A stretch of DNA of 64,000 nucleotides from Methanofollis sp. UBA420 (GCF_002498315.1 NZ_DAGX01000002.1:686067-750066), one strand, 5' to 3'; numbered from the stretch's first letter, positions 16,369 to 25,344 are shown. Notes: a model not told the origin generated them from the letters alone. Made by a program: numbers and translations.

Positions 16369-16653
16369 TCAGGGGAGATATCCCAGAACATGAAGGATCG
16401 CCCAGGCATATGCAGGCCTTTCATCTGCAACGTCACGTCTATAGTCAGTCGGAGAGGAGATACGTAACCCCCCTTCGATCTTCTCTACGGCTCTCTCCAG
16501 GTTTTTCCTGCTCATACTCTGTTTGCCCGAGGGGAGCTTGATGTACACAGAACTGGCCGTGACCCTTGCAATCGTTACTTTTTTTCGGTTAATTGTCTCT
16601 GTTTCCGGATTTTCCTGATACCTTCTCATCACACTGTTCCAGTCAAGCGGCAT
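16369..16653 (-). CDS. Hypothetical 94-aa protein directly downstream of hsdR
   Basis: The ATG at 16653 is favoured because GAGGGG lies 6 bases upstream, just after the hsdR stop; ATG 16659 and an overlapping 16689 start are alternatives. Sequence: MPLDWNSVMRRYQENPETET, then a basic strand-rich segment (KKVTIARVTASSVYIKLPSGKQSMSRKNLERAV) resembling small SH3/KOW-like or DNA-binding domains, and a C-terminal AYAWAILHVLGYLP. The spacing indicates co-transcription with hsdR. Possible accessory of the restriction system; no family recognised. Confidence 0.65.
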   Translation of the reverse strand: MPLDWNSVMRRYQENPETETINRKKVTIARVTASSVYIKLPSGKQSMSRKNLERAVEKIEGGLRISSPTDYRRDVADERPAYAWAILHVLGYLP

Positions 16654-16663
16654 TTCCATCCCC

Positions 16664-19567
16664 TCAATAATACTGCCTGATATATTCATACGCCCTGTCG
16701 AAGAGATCCTGATCGTTCTGCAACTGGTATTTTCTGAGCGCCCCCCGGAGGGCCTTCTTCACGTCCCGCTCCCCCGGGTTGCTCTGCTGCCAGCCATCGA
16801 ACCTGACCGCCCGCACCACCGCGTCGATGTCGGTGACAATTCTCTCGATGATCACCGGCGTCGTATCGGTCCGCGCCTCCTCAAAAAGTTCGGTCAGGGC
16901 AGCCTTCGCCTGCTGCTGTTCCTCGACCGTTTCAACCTCTTTCTCGGCCTGCACCACATCGCGTGCGAGCTGGATGAGGGACTTCAGAAATTCCAGACTG
17001 TCGATGAACCCACGCTCGTACTGCTCTTTGATCTGCTCCAGACGCTCCCCAAGCCTGACGAATGCCGGATTGTTGGCATGTTTCCTGAGGCGCTTGATGA
17101 TCTGGATCTCCAGTTTCTTGATCGTGTGCTCGTCCCTGTTCTCCAGCAGATCCCTCACCGTATCCTCATCGATCACGATCTCGTCGAAGTCGTCCCTGAT
17201 CCCTTCGACGTGCACATTTTCATGGATGATCTCGATGGTCTTCGCCCCCAGTTTCTTCCAGAGGAGACGGCCTGCACAGTTGACCGGCCTCACCGATTCA
17301 TAGACCTGGGTAAGCCAGCGGTAGTCCCCCTTGTATGTCGCCAGGAAGGGGTCAGGCGACATGGCCTCCCAGAGTTTTGCAAGGTTGATATAATCGAGGG
17401 CGAAGGCATCGCGTGCCTCGTTGGTCGGGATGCACTGCTGGGCGGCGATGAGTCCCTCCCACCCGTTCACACCCCGGTCGACACCGGGAAAATGGGCGAG
17501 GCAGGCCGCGAGCATCTGGGGGAACTGGTCTTTCAGGCTGTCGATGTTGGTGACGATCTCTCTCATCCTCTTCTCGTCGAAGGCGAGGGATCTGGCCACC
17601 TCGTCGAAGACCCCGATGTAGTCCACGATCAACCCGAAGGACTTGCCTGAATAGGGCCGGTTGGTCCGGCAGATCGCCTGCAGGAGAGTGTGGTTCTTCA
17701 TGAGTTTGTCGAGGTACATCGTCTGGAGGACGGGTGCGTCAAAGCCGGTGAGGAGTTTGGCGGTGACGATGACAAACTGCAGGGGGTCGAGCGGGTCACG
17801 GTAGCGGTCGAGGAGTTTCTCCTCGTCCTCCTTGCTCCGATCCCAGCGGTGCTTCCACTCGTCGGGGTCGCTGCGGCCGAGGGTCATGACAATATCCGAC
17901 GCCTCGGGCGGGAGGAGTTTATCGAGGGCCTCTTTGTACTGGACGCAGGACTGCCGGTCATAACAGACGATCATCGCCTTGAAGCCATGCGGCTCGACCG
18001 ATTCCTTGAAATGACGCACGATGTCCTCGGCCACCCGTTCAATCCGTTCACGGGCATGGACGAAGGTGGACCGGCGGCTGGCCCTCCGGATCAGGTCCCG
18101 TGTCTCGTCTTCCTCAAGGGAGTCGGTGAGGGTGGAGAAGGCCTCGTCGATCCCCTCCCGATCGATATGGTACTCGATGAGACGGGGCTCGAAGTGGAGG
18201 GGAAGTGTGGCGCCGTCTCGCATGGCGTCCTCGGGCGAGTAGATGCTGAGGTATCCTGACTCGTCCTCCGTTGCTCCGAAGGCCCGGAAGGTGTTGCGGT
18301 CCACCTCGTTGATGGGGGTGCCGGTGAGGCCGAAGAGGAAGGCATTAGGGAGGGCCTCCCGCATCTTCTGGCCGAGGTCGCCCTCCTGTGTGCGGTGGGC
18401 CTCGTCGCAGAGGAGGATGATGTTGGCCCGGTCGTTGAGGACGCCGTCGGCCTCGGCGAACTTGTGGATGGTGGTGATGATGATCTTTCTGGTGTCCTGG
18501 GAAAGGAGGCGCCTGAGGTCTTCCCGGCTGCCGGCGTTGACGGTGTTGGGGATGTCGGTGGTGTGGAAGGTGGCGTTGATCTGGGTGTCGAGGTCGGTCC
18601 GGTCCACGACGACGATCACGGTCGGGTTTCTGAGGGCCGGGTGGAGACGGAGTTTCTGGGCGGCGAAGACCATGAGGAAGGATTTCCCCGAGCCCTGGAA
18701 GTGCCAGATGAGCCCTTTTTTGATCCGGCCGTCCACGACGCGGTTGACGATCTTGTTGCCGGCATCGTACTGCTGGTGGCGGCAGACGATCTTGATCTTC
18801 CGGTTCTGTGCGTCGGTGGCATAGAGGGTGTAGTTCTTGAGGATGTCGAGGACGGTTGCGGGGGCGAGGAGGTTCATGGCGGTGTCCATGACGTCGGCGA
18901 TGGGGGAGGGGGTCTCCTCGTCTTCGTCCTCTTTCCAGGGGGCCCAGGCATCGAGGGGAGCACGGACGGCGCCGTAATAGAATTTCTTGCCTTCGGTGGC
19001 GAAGGAGAAGATGCCAGGGACGAAGAGTGCCGGGACGTTCACCTCATAGTCGTCATGGATCTGTTCGGCGGCGTCGATCCAGCTGATCGCCGGGCGGACG
19101 GGGGTTTTACATTCGCCGACGACGAGCGGGATGCCGTTGACGAGGAGGACGTTGTCGGCCCGTCTGGTGACGGCGCCGGCATAGGAGTATTCGGTGGTGG
19201 TGACGAAGTGGTTGCTGGCCGGGTGGGCGAAGTCGATGATCTTCACCGGGACATAGCGGTAGTTCTCGCCGAAGGGCATGGAGAGGCCGCCGCAGATGAT
19301 CTCGGCGAAGCGTTCGTTGGCCCTTACGAGTCCTTCGCCCTGCACGGCGAGGAGGATGGCCCTGAGACGGTAGATGACCTCGTCGGCCCGGTCGGGCTGG
19401 CGGGCGATCTCGGGGTTGAGCCTGATGAGAGCGGTTTTGAGGTAGGGTTCGACCAGCACGTCTCCCTCTGTGCGGGGAAGGGTGGCGGCGGGGATGTATG
19501 TCCACCCGTTCTGCTTCAGGTGGTCCCGGAGGCCGTCGCGGGCGGTGTTTGCTTCGTCAAAACTCAT
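16664..19567 (-). CDS. hsdR: Type I restriction enzyme, R (motor/nuclease) subunit
   Basis: 967 aa, normal length. The N-terminal PD-(D/E)xK nuclease has Asp138, Glu152 and Lys154 (RRADNVLLVNG, VVGECKTP). The SF2 helicase core has Walker A FQGSGKS (about 290-296), DEAH (388-391), and motifs GLTGTPI and LTGFDAPVLQTMYLDK. The C-terminal helical part (about 780-930) would contact the methylase. With HsdM and HsdS it translocates and cuts unmodified foreign DNA. It lies 6.6 kb from hsdS, separated by cargo genes, and has its own 100-bp upstream gap. All catalytic motifs look intact. Confidence 0.97.
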   Translation of the reverse strand: MSFDEANTARDGLRDHLKQNGWTYIPAATLPRTEGDVLVEPYLKTALIRLNPEIARQPDRADEVIYRLRAILLAVQGEGLVRANERFAEIICGGLSMPFGENYRYVPVKIIDFAHPASNHFVTTTEYSYAGAVTRRADNVLLVNGIPLVVGECKTPVRPAISWIDAAEQIHDDYEVNVPALFVPGIFSFATEGKKFYYGAVRAPLDAWAPWKEDEDEETPSPIADVMDTAMNLLAPATVLDILKNYTLYATDAQNRKIKIVCRHQQYDAGNKIVNRVVDGRIKKGLIWHFQGSGKSFLMVFAAQKLRLHPALRNPTVIVVVDRTDLDTQINATFHTTDIPNTVNAGSREDLRRLLSQDTRKIIITTIHKFAEADGVLNDRANIILLCDEAHRTQEGDLGQKMREALPNAFLFGLTGTPINEVDRNTFRAFGATEDESGYLSIYSPEDAMRDGATLPLHFEPRLIEYHIDREGIDEAFSTLTDSLEEDETRDLIRRASRRSTFVHARERIERVAEDIVRHFKESVEPHGFKAMIVCYDRQSCVQYKEALDKLLPPEASDIVMTLGRSDPDEWKHRWDRSKEDEEKLLDRYRDPLDPLQFVIVTAKLLTGFDAPVLQTMYLDKLMKNHTLLQAICRTNRPYSGKSFGLIVDYIGVFDEVARSLAFDEKRMREIVTNIDSLKDQFPQMLAACLAHFPGVDRGVNGWEGLIAAQQCIPTNEARDAFALDYINLAKLWEAMSPDPFLATYKGDYRWLTQVYESVRPVNCAGRLLWKKLGAKTIEIIHENVHVEGIRDDFDEIVIDEDTVRDLLENRDEHTIKKLEIQIIKRLRKHANNPAFVRLGERLEQIKEQYERGFIDSLEFLKSLIQLARDVVQAEKEVETVEEQQQAKAALTELFEEARTDTTPVIIERIVTDIDAVVRAVRFDGWQQSNPGERDVKKALRGALRKYQLQNDQDLFDRAYEYIRQYY

Positions 19568-19668
19568 GGGAGGTCATCTCGATGGATAAAATATTGCTCG
19601 AAAGGCAATTGATAGAGAGAATAGTGGCTCAGGGTTATTGTATTTTCGATATGGTTCTTTCTGGGGGG

Positions 19669-20043
19669 TCATTTGAGGGCATTAATGATCTGATGAGCTT
19701 CAGAGATTGAATCGCGCACGCAACTGGATACATTGACTATTTTCTGGAAGGGTTCGTTATAATCACAATCTTTCCGCCACTGGTGAAGGCGACTGAGGTG
19801 ACGGGCAATATCTGCCATATTTTCGCCTTTAAATCGCTCTCTCAAATTTTTATGGTCGGTGCCGTCGATTTCCGGCACGTACCCCCAGGTATCCTTCGCG
19901 TAGTTCTGGGCATGGCGATAGGCACCGTAATACGCTCTGCTCACTGAACAGCGGTATGCGGCCTCCTGTGGGATCAGGTTGTCATCGCCCTGTTTTTTGA
20001 GATGTTCGGCAATCTCAACGAACTGCGACCAGGAAAAAATCAT
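19669..20043 (-). CDS. HEPN-like helical protein
   Basis: 124 aa, all-alpha. SVSRAYYGAYRHAQNYA and the late RLHQWRKDCDY motif resemble the conserved helices of HEPN proteins (AYYAxFH...A and the ...LRxxADY element). The strict R-x4-6-H ribonuclease motif is not certain here, so enzymatic activity is doubtful. It follows the 183-aa gene by 2 bases, last gene of a three-gene unit with TIGR04255. HEPN proteins are common effectors or partners in toxin-antitoxin and abortive-infection systems; that role is inferred. Confidence 0.7.
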   Translation of the reverse strand: MIFSWSQFVEIAEHLKKQGDDNLIPQEAAYRCSVSRAYYGAYRHAQNYAKDTWGYVPEIDGTDHKNLRERFKGENMADIARHLSRLHQWRKDCDYNEPFQKIVNVSSCVRDSISEAHQIINALK

Positions 20044-20045
20044 GG

Positions 20046-20597
20046 TTATGAGGTGGGGGGCCTGTAATCGGTGGTCAGGAGGAGCCAGCCGGACTGACCC
20101 CAGAGGGCGGGTTCGTATTCGTCACAAATTCTGTCCATTCTTGCGATGATAGTGGGGTCGTACTCCTTCTGCCTGACATAGATGGTCAGGTAGCGGTCGT
20201 CGCTTTCCGGGTCCTGGAAGAGGTCGAGGGTAATGGTTGCGTCGTGCCCGAATTCATCTTTGGTGAGGAGGCAGGCGTACATCGTGATCAGGTCGAGGCC
20301 GGGATTCTGGAGAATATACTCAAGGACATCTGCCCGGTGTGCGATCTCGATATCCACAAGATCCAGGATTGTGAGGAGGGACTGTTCGACCGTATATGAG
20401 AGGCTCGCACTTTCCCCCAGGGCATCTTCGGTATAGGGATCCTGATAACAGGCATAGGTGTCGCTGAAGAGGCGGATGATGAGGTTCCTGAGTTTTGTTA
20501 TCCATGAGTCTTCCGATGCTTTTTCTTCAGGGAGTTCGGCAAAATACCAGACCTTCTTCGGGGACTCGAAGGGATAGCCTGAGAGATATGCTGTCAT
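20046..20597 (-). CDS. Unknown middle gene of TIGR04255 unit
   Basis: 183 aa, acidic (many Asp and Glu), starts MTAYLSGYPFESPKKVWYFAE. The alpha/beta sequence has a helix-rich centre (SYTVEQSLLTILDLVDIEIAHRADVLEYI) and a beta-rich C-terminal part (DATITLDLFQDPESDDRYLTIYVRQ). No signal peptide, membrane span or catalytic motif recognised. The ATG directly abuts the stop of the upstream TIGR04255 gene (0-base gap) and the next gene begins 2 bases after its stop, so the three are certainly co-expressed. Probably an obligate partner of the TIGR04255 protein. Confidence 0.75.
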   Translation of the reverse strand: MTAYLSGYPFESPKKVWYFAELPEEKASEDSWITKLRNLIIRLFSDTYACYQDPYTEDALGESASLSYTVEQSLLTILDLVDIEIAHRADVLEYILQNPGLDLITMYACLLTKDEFGHDATITLDLFQDPESDDRYLTIYVRQKEYDPTIIARMDRICDEYEPALWGQSGWLLLTTDYRPPTS

Positions 20598-21338
20598 TCA
20601 CTCCTCCTGATCAAAGATCTCTTCCAACTTTTTCGTAATGCAGCCTTTGAAGAGGTTTTTCACCTCGGTATGCGCCTCTTCCACCCATGCGTATGCGTCG
20701 TCGGGTTGCACGGTGTCCTTCCGTGCAAGGAAGTAGTCGGTGGTGAGCAGGTAGGCCAGGGTGTTCTGTTTCTCCGGCATCGCCTGGGTCAGTTTCAGCC
20801 GGCAGATGTCCCGGTCTTTGTAGGTGAAGTCGCACCCGACCATGAAGTTCTCGACGTCCTGGGGAAGTCCCTCACCCAGATGGGGATAAAAGGTGAAGTA
20901 GTCTTCGAGCCTGATTCTCTCTCCCAGGATCTCGATCTTGTCGATGTAGAGGAGGCCGATGCGGTCGAACCCTCTGATGCCCCCGGTAAGGGAGGCGATG
21001 GTCTCGTAGGCCTGGCGGATCATCGGGCCGAACACTTCCCACGAGGGATAGGGCCTGAGGCAGTGGATGGAGAGTCCCCGCGGGCCGAGCTGGACGAGCA
21101 TCTTGCGGTCTTTCGCGAGGAAGACCTGTATATCGATCGTCTCCACCCTGTGCCCCTCGATGCCGGTGGTGTTTGTCTTGATCTCCAGACTCTGTCCCTT
21201 TCTGGACTCGCGGATCGGGAAATGATCTCTGACGGCGTCGTAGAAGCGGTCGGGGAGGTCGTGGTCCCACGGCGTATCGGACGAAAACCGGAACTCACAG
21301 ACTGCTTCGACGATGGGTGGGTTCCGATACTCGTTCAT
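20598..21338 (-). CDS. TIGR04255-family protein
   Basis: 246 aa. The opening NPPIVEAVCEFRF is the signature of the sporadically distributed TIGR04255 family. Further family-like elements are GHRVETIDIQVFLAKD, the LSIHCLRPYPSWEVF strand-helix, and DRIGLLYIDKIEI. The family is patchy across bacteria and archaea and often lies in variable or defence regions; its biochemical function is unknown to me. It heads a tightly spaced three-gene operon with an acidic 183-aa protein and an HEPN-like protein inside the hsdS-hsdR interval, pointing to a defence or toxin-antitoxin role (inference). Confidence 0.82.
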   Translation of the reverse strand: MNEYRNPPIVEAVCEFRFSSDTPWDHDLPDRFYDAVRDHFPIRESRKGQSLEIKTNTTGIEGHRVETIDIQVFLAKDRKMLVQLGPRGLSIHCLRPYPSWEVFGPMIRQAYETIASLTGGIRGFDRIGLLYIDKIEILGERIRLEDYFTFYPHLGEGLPQDVENFMVGCDFTYKDRDICRLKLTQAMPEKQNTLAYLLTTDYFLARKDTVQPDDAYAWVEEAHTEVKNLFKGCITKKLEEIFDQEE

Positions 21339-21500
21339 GGATATTCACGCTCCCGTATACAATTGTTCGGAAGATGGTAATAGGTTCTTCTTTCTTGACC
21401 TGATATCCTGTGGCATCATGGATATAGGTGTCGGTTGGGTCGGGAGAGGGTCGCAGGGGCGAGAAAAGAGGGATGTTTCCAGCGAAAGAAAGGGAAGGGT

Positions 21501-21626
21501 TTACTTCTTCCCCTTCGATGCAGCCGCCTGGGCACGGGCCTTGAAGCCCTGATTGGTTCCACTCCGGTCGGCATGGGACTGGACGCGGGCCGCAGCCTTC
21601 TGGTTCATTGCTGTGTTCTTTGCCAT
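21501..21626 (-). CDS. 41-aa Ala/Gln-rich small protein (seed-maturation-like motif)
   Basis: Short ORF MAKNTAMNQK...AAASKGKK with GGAGG 6 bases upstream of the ATG at 21626. The core AAARVQSHADRSGTNQGFKARAQAAAS, split here as AAARVQSHAD and GFKARAQAAA, resembles the widespread small proteins related to plant seed-maturation (SMP) repeats found in many bacteria and archaea. Very hydrophilic and basic, probably disordered. Function unknown; stress tolerance is sometimes suggested for relatives. Confidence 0.7.
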   Translation of the reverse strand: MAKNTAMNQKAAARVQSHADRSGTNQGFKARAQAAASKGKK

Positions 21627-21703
21627 CATTCACCTCCCTACACATAAAATTCTGAATGTCGGCAGGATAAATCCCGTGAAAGGGTCGGGTGGAGAGAGGT
21701 GTG

Positions 21704-21744
21704 GTCGACGCGTCTGGTGACCGTCTGTAGAGTCGACGCGTCTG
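21704..21744. promoter_or_regulatory. Two 13-bp direct repeats upstream of the 553-aa gene
   Basis: GTCGACGCGTCTG occurs at 21704-21716 and 21732-21744, 28 bases apart, about 80-110 bases before the start at 21817. Spacing near three helical turns suits a two-site regulator. A TATA-like CTCTTATCC follows near 21776. Confidence 0.35.
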
Positions 21745-21816
21745 CTGATGGTCGGTCGGGTCGATGCTTTCCGGCCTCTTATCCGGTGCATTGATGACAT
21801 ATGAACGGGTATTTTC

Positions 21817-23478
21817 ATGGAAAGCGACAGGGAAGATTCTGTTATGGAACCGGAAGAGATGACGAAACAGAAGTGGGGGGTGCTCAGGTATTTTGTCGAG
21901 AACACGACAGGATACAAAAAACCCTATTGGACGAGAAAATGCGGTGTCGTGATCACGACCGCTGAGGGGGAGGACCGCTTCTATTCGTATCCGTCACGGA
22001 TCCACGAAGATTTTGGGAAGTCATACTTTTTACCGCAGGAGAAGACGTCGATCACAAAGGACTGGGCCGGAAAGATCTGCGAGGATCTCTGTGCAGTCGG
22101 GATCCTGGGGTCTGAGATGATAAAGGCGCCCCGGCAGAGCGGAGAAACGCCGCACTACTATCTGAAGGAGGGGTATGAGCCGTACATCCAGGTCATGAAA
22201 TTCTTCTTCGAGATGGTCACCGACCCCAGGATGCAGCGGGTGACGATGAGCGACTATGTCCAGGAGCACACCGACGCCGGGCTGGTCAGGTATATCCTCC
22301 ACAAAAATGGGGCGGAGATGCGGCGGATGGTTCCGCTCAGGGAGTGGGACGTCCATGAGGCGCCGAAGGTCTTCGAGGAGTATTATCGTGCGGAGAACCA
22401 GAACGGGGGTGTTCCGCCGTGCTCGTTTGCGGCATATGTGCAGGGTGAGGAGTCATGCTCCCCGACGGTGTCGCTCAGGCTCCCGGTGTTTCCGGACGGT
22501 CTCTCTGAGGAGGAGAGGATGGCGGCGATCGAGTATCTGAACAGGCAGACGTTTGAGCGCCATGCCTGGCTGAAACATTACCGGAGCGGGATTCTGGAGC
22601 ACTATGAACGTGTTGAGTACGAACGCTGGGTCCTCCCGATCCTCGCCCTGATCCGGGCGTCGCCCGCGGCCCTTGAAGTGTTCCTCTTCGGGGACTGGAA
22701 GCCCTATGGGCTGGAGTCAAGGTGCTACTGTTTCTCTGCAGACGGAGGGTCCTGCATGAGCTATCCCCTCTTCACCCTGCTGTTTGCGGCGGTCAGGGAC
22801 CTGGCGATGGTGCGGGACGTGGAGGGGGACCATCTGGTAGAGAAGGTGTGCTTCCGCCCGGCGCATGTGGCGTCGCCAGACGGCACCGGGTCGGCATTGC
22901 TGGAGATCGAGTTGACTGATTGGCGGAGGGTGTACTATGACGCGGAGTTCGACACGGAACAGCGGTGGATCGCCGTCAGCGACAGCGATGTGGTCCAGCC
23001 GGCCAATGAAACGAATTACTCCTTCAGGTCGTGGGTGACGATCCCGGTGTACAGGTCAGGCGGTACATTTTTTGCGCCCGATGAATTTCCGGCAGTGCTG
23101 CGGTTCCTCGGGCACCTCCGGGACACGCCGACCATAGCGGCCAGAGATCTGTTCGGGCGGCTCTCGCACGAGGTGCAGAACACCATCGCCACCCTCGGCG
23201 ATGGGGAGGTCCCGGCCGACTCTCCGAAGGGGCGGGCGGTCCTCCGGGACCTGAACGAACTGCTTCTCTGTGAAGACCTCTATGTGCCTGAACGGTTTCC
23301 CGATCTCTGCCTGACGAAGGAGGGAGAACGGGTGATCGGCCCCGATCCAATCTGCCGCTCGTCGTGGGATACGATCGAACGGGCATACTTCAACCGGGAA
23401 CTGCTGGAGCGGGTGTTTCCCGGCGTGGTGCCGGAAAGGAAGAGAGGGGAGGGGGAGACGATGCGGTATTTTGTGTAA
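21817..23478 (+). CDS. Unknown 553-aa protein, the only plus-strand gene in the type I island
   Basis: Starts at the ATG at 21817, or 21844. The TATA-like CTCTTATCC near 21776 makes a short-leader transcript likely. The N-terminal 100 residues (TKQKWGVLRYFVENTTGYKK, AGKICEDLCAVGILG) look like a winged helix. The middle has a helix-rich segment with many aromatic residues and Cys (ESRCYCFSADGGSC). The C-terminal third includes SWDTIERAYFNRELLERVF. No nuclease, ATPase or methylase motif recognised. GC-rich like the host, unlike the AT-rich pair next to it. Possible regulator or sensor of the island; unassigned. Confidence 0.75.
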   Translation: MESDREDSVMEPEEMTKQKWGVLRYFVENTTGYKKPYWTRKCGVVITTAEGEDRFYSYPSRIHEDFGKSYFLPQEKTSITKDWAGKICEDLCAVGILGSEMIKAPRQSGETPHYYLKEGYEPYIQVMKFFFEMVTDPRMQRVTMSDYVQEHTDAGLVRYILHKNGAEMRRMVPLREWDVHEAPKVFEEYYRAENQNGGVPPCSFAAYVQGEESCSPTVSLRLPVFPDGLSEEERMAAIEYLNRQTFERHAWLKHYRSGILEHYERVEYERWVLPILALIRASPAALEVFLFGDWKPYGLESRCYCFSADGGSCMSYPLFTLLFAAVRDLAMVRDVEGDHLVEKVCFRPAHVASPDGTGSALLEIELTDWRRVYYDAEFDTEQRWIAVSDSDVVQPANETNYSFRSWVTIPVYRSGGTFFAPDEFPAVLRFLGHLRDTPTIAARDLFGRLSHEVQNTIATLGDGEVPADSPKGRAVLRDLNELLLCEDLYVPERFPDLCLTKEGERVIGPDPICRSSWDTIERAYFNRELLERVFPGVVPERKRGEGETMRYFV

Positions 23479-23525
23479 TCTTGCTAAAATAGTATCAAAG
23501 TAACAGAATGGAAATTACTATGAGA

Positions 23526-24491
23526 TCATTGATCTCTGAGAGCAGATTGAACAAATTCAATTAATTCCCATTCTTGATGCTCTTCATCAGTGACTTCATT
23601 ATACTGAGTTGAGACTACAAATTTTACTGTTGTAAATTGATCTAAATATTTCTTTACTGTCGAGTCTGAAATTTTTTCGTTATAGTGGCCATTAATTTGC
23701 TTCTCTCCATCTTCTAAAACAAATGTAATCTTACGTTTTAACAGATCAACCATCTTAAGGGTTCCATTATAGGTCTCTTCTTTATCCGGAACTTTTTCCA
23801 TCTCATCAATAACACGGAATATACTCTCTGCGTTTTCTTTCGTGATTGTAGTTGTGTCAAAGTATTCTCGACCAAATTTATCGTATAATGTTACGTTGGA
23901 CGAATGGGATTTTAGAACTCCAAGAAATTCTTTGTATTTACTCATCACGCGGGTTCCGACGATTTGTTTTATATTTTTAATTTTTTCTTTGTTGTTTCCA
24001 CATTCTATTAGATCATTGAATTTCATTAGTGCTCGTTTTGATGGAGCGTCAATTAGAGTAGGAGTATTTCCACTCACAATAACACGAAAAGATCCGCTTG
24101 CAGTTGCAATGACATTTAATTGAGCCATTTTTTTGATTTCATTTGATATTGGCCCCCGAGAGGCATCTCCCTGATTTTCTTTTTGGACGAACGCCGTAAT
24201 AAGGTCCTGGAGTGCACGTAGCGATCCTCCTAAGTAGGAGAGCGAAACCGCAGTTCCACGTACTGCGTCTCCTGTTAAGACGATATCATATGTATCAATC
24301 ATATTCGACCGATATGACATTTCAAGCTCGTTGAATAACTGCTGCTGCCGACATTTGAGATTATCAAGACCAATCTTTAGGGCAAAATCCTCAGGATAAT
24401 TGTCTAATAATCTAATATTCTCGTTAATCAGAGAATCAAGATCTTCAAGTTCTTCTTTTATAATTATTGGTTCACGAGGTTTCACTGGCAT
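23526..24491 (-). CDS. Partner of the DUF6932 protein, unknown family
   Basis: 321 aa, AT-rich. Helical N-terminus (EELEDLDSLINENIRLLDNYP, split as EELEDLDSLIN and LLDNYPEDFALK), then an alpha/beta centre (DTYDIVLTGDAVRGTAVSLS, GSFRVIVSGNTPTLID) and a beta-rich C-terminus (RKITFVLEDGEKQINGHY, VKFVVSTQYNEV). No membrane segment. Its start overlaps the end of the upstream nucleotidyltransferase-like gene by 20 bases, so the two are translated together. This DUF6932 plus about 320-aa protein arrangement suggests a two-component toxin-antitoxin-like module; which partner is toxic cannot be read from sequence. Confidence 0.75.
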   Translation of the reverse strand: MPVKPREPIIIKEELEDLDSLINENIRLLDNYPEDFALKIGLDNLKCRQQQLFNELEMSYRSNMIDTYDIVLTGDAVRGTAVSLSYLGGSLRALQDLITAFVQKENQGDASRGPISNEIKKMAQLNVIATASGSFRVIVSGNTPTLIDAPSKRALMKFNDLIECGNNKEKIKNIKQIVGTRVMSKYKEFLGVLKSHSSNVTLYDKFGREYFDTTTITKENAESIFRVIDEMEKVPDKEETYNGTLKMVDLLKRKITFVLEDGEKQINGHYNEKISDSTVKKYLDQFTTVKFVVSTQYNEVTDEEHQEWELIEFVQSALRDQ

Positions 24492-24999
24492 AAGCCTCCT
24501 CCATTATCTTGCTCTGATGGTCTTGAGAGGAGAGATCAAATTGGATCAATCCTTTGGGATTCATTTCTCGATCATGCCCAAACCATTTGATCCAATACTC
24601 TTTTCCCGCCAAGGTATGACTATAGCGGGGATCTTCTTTGGGATAGACAAAGATGAAATAAGTGTCGCAACGATAGTTTTCCTTGACCTCTCCATGATTT
24701 AGTAGAGAGACGAAATCCGAATCATTTTTTAAGCTATTCACTTTTATTGCATCCACATGGGTTACAAAATCAATGTCACCCGGGTTTTCCTTTTTGGTGG
24801 TATAACTTCCGTCAAGCCATTGAAGATCAGCCACATCATATTGTATCATTTTATTGCAGTAATGGGTATATCTCGCAAATATATCTTTACGGGATGCAGA
24901 TTTTTTGAAATTTAAAACGTATTTTTGTTTAAATTCTGGTATCGAAGGCTTATGGATCCCTTCGGGGAGATTTCCATGCTGGTTAAGGTCCGGAATCAT
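24472..24999 (-). CDS. DUF6932-family nucleotidyltransferase-like protein
   Basis: 175 aa. IPDLNQHGNLPEGIHKPSI at the start is the typical DUF6932 opening. LQWLDGSYTTKKENPGDIDFV contains a Gly-Ser followed by an acidic pair (GDIDF), like the hG(S)x9-13DxD metal-binding motif of MNT-type nucleotidyltransferases. Such proteins adenylate or otherwise inactivate a partner in MNT/HEPN-type systems. Here the following gene is not clearly HEPN. AT-rich, unlike the surrounding hsd genes; likely horizontally acquired. A 63-bp gap precedes it. Confidence 0.8.
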   Translation of the reverse strand: MIPDLNQHGNLPEGIHKPSIPEFKQKYVLNFKKSASRKDIFARYTHYCNKMIQYDVADLQWLDGSYTTKKENPGDIDFVTHVDAIKVNSLKNDSDFVSLLNHGEVKENYRCDTYFIFVYPKEDPRYSHTLAGKEYWIKWFGHDREMNPKGLIQFDLSSQDHQSKIMEEAYASETS

Positions 25000-25062
25000 T
25001 CAAAAGCAATAAGAGTCGTCATCAATATTATCTTTTCTATTTGATTGCGGGAATGTTCCTGA

Positions 25063-25344
25063 TTAGTAACGATTCGTAGTATTCAAAAAAGTTACGAAAG
25101 ATAATGCCCCACCGACACCAAAGGCCGTATCAATAGCGATCCTTCCACAATCGATAACATTTTCCTGGGCTTCTTTCCATGCCCCCTCAACAGGACATGC
25201 AGAGGTTATCGCCGATGTAATGTCTGGGAAAACAACCTGGGTTATCAGCACTTGAATGACCTCTCCTATTATCGCCCCAACAATGAAACCCATGATGGCA
25301 AGGATTATCGTACCATCAACAACACCGAGATCGTTCAGTTTCAT
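25063..25344 (-). CDS. Small two-helix membrane protein coupled to the HEPN-like gene
   Basis: 93 aa. Transmembrane helix 1 lies at about residues 12-38 (ILAIMGFIVGAIIGEVIQVLI) and helix 2 at about 68-88 (IDTAFGVGGALSFVTFL). Between them is a roughly 30-residue loop with two Cys (Cys50, Cys65) that could form a disulfide if external. The ATG overlaps the upstream stop as ATGA, showing translational coupling. Membrane proteins of this size next to HEPN or NTase genes often act as effectors that disrupt the membrane; that is inference. Confidence 0.75.
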   Translation of the reverse strand: MKLNDLGVVDGTIILAIMGFIVGAIIGEVIQVLITQVVFPDITSAITSACPVEGAWKEAQENVIDCGRIAIDTAFGVGGALSFVTFLNTTNRY

